Source: Ensifer adhaerens
GTDB lineage: Bacteria; Pseudomonadota; Alphaproteobacteria; Rhizobiales; Rhizobiaceae
Length of the DNA stretch: 64,000 nucleotides
Assembly: GCF_013283195.1 (NCBI RefSeq)
Contig: NZ_JABEKT010000001.1
Location: 1,400,795-1,464,794, forward strand
Direction: 5' to 3'
Positions 63,903-64,000 of this stretch are shown here, piece after piece. Under the pieces are notes generated by a model. The model saw nothing but the letters and a program-made list of their open reading frames with translations. It made no database searches and was not told the origin of the DNA. Within the stretch, counting starts at the first letter, position 1; the number at the start of each line of letters is the position of its first letter. The translations under genes and the position numbers were made by a program.

Positions 63903-64000
63903 TCAGGCCTTTTTCAGGAATTCGGTACGCAGCACCAGTCCCTTGATCTTTTCGACCCGGCACTCGACTTCGTCGGGATTGTCGGTGAGCCGGATGCCCT
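63903..64000 (-). CDS. 3' end of a conserved-type hypothetical gene (partial)
   Basis: Minus-strand frame entering from the window edge and ending at TGA 63905-63903. The visible C-terminus reads GIRLTDNPDEVECRVEKIKG, then LVLRTEFLKKA, with strong coding character. Upstream residues lie outside the window. No family is named; it is convergent with ohr. Confidence 0.6.
   Translation of the reverse strand, partial: GIRLTDNPDEVECRVEKIKGLVLRTEFLKKA

Overview
The window reads as a chromosomal segment of a Rhizobiaceae alphaproteobacterium, most likely the Sinorhizobium/Ensifer group. The basis is the GC-rich coding, the betI-betC-betB-betA gene order typical of Sinorhizobium, a ccrM cell-cycle DNA methylase, a rhizobial palindromic intergenic repeat, and many alphaproteobacterial DUF families. 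No phage module, complete insertion sequence or CRISPR array was seen. Assignment below genus is not attempted.

Layout. 0-3 kb: an ArsR-type regulator divergent from a NIPSNAP/monooxygenase pair, then ccrM. 3-10 kb: a genome-maintenance block with mutY plus a HAD phosphatase and an NTF2-like gene on the minus strand, and a DUF721 gene, a lipidated DsbA-like thioredoxin and smc on the plus strand. 10-18 kb: a seven-TM AraC-type regulator divergent from a secreted protein, ppdK, then a two-gene rtcB-prfH RNA-repair/ribosome-rescue operon. 18-26 kb: small envelope and hypothetical genes, a tight minus-strand operon (cupin, MBL, DCC thioredoxin-like, DUF4166), tRNA-Gln(TTG) and tRNA-Pro(CGG). A gene-poor scar with a truncated family-8 glycosyltransferase follows tRNA-Pro. 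26-32 kb: sulfate activation and reduction (cysH-cysD-cysN) and a chemoreceptor.

32-46 kb: osmoprotection. betICBA converts choline-O-sulfate to choline to glycine betaine under BetI, with a perfect operator palindrome in front of betI. About 5 kb away a second BetI-like repressor is divergent from an orphan choline/betaine-binding protein and an alpha/beta hydrolase. A TetR gene with two identical operators clamping a sigma70-type promoter, and an EAL-CBS-GGDEF protein, lie in between. 46-57 kb: quinone oxidoreductase, a candidate mini-gene with an extreme Shine-Dalgarno sequence, a NUDIX pseudogene, a rhizobial-type L-asparaginase, a DeoR regulator with 10-bp-phased repeats, a DUF4198 gene behind a Zur-like box, GSTs, a bestrophin and a LysR regulator. 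57-64 kb: a DUF2946-PepSY membrane pair, a PAS-GAF-GGDEF-EAL signalling protein, an L,D-transpeptidase, and the ohrR/ohr peroxide pair.

Most of the window is ordinary core or near-core genome. The most system-like locus is rtcB-prfH. Much of the remaining novelty is regulatory: several divergent promoters carry well-formed palindromes or repeats that pair naturally with the adjacent repressor gene.
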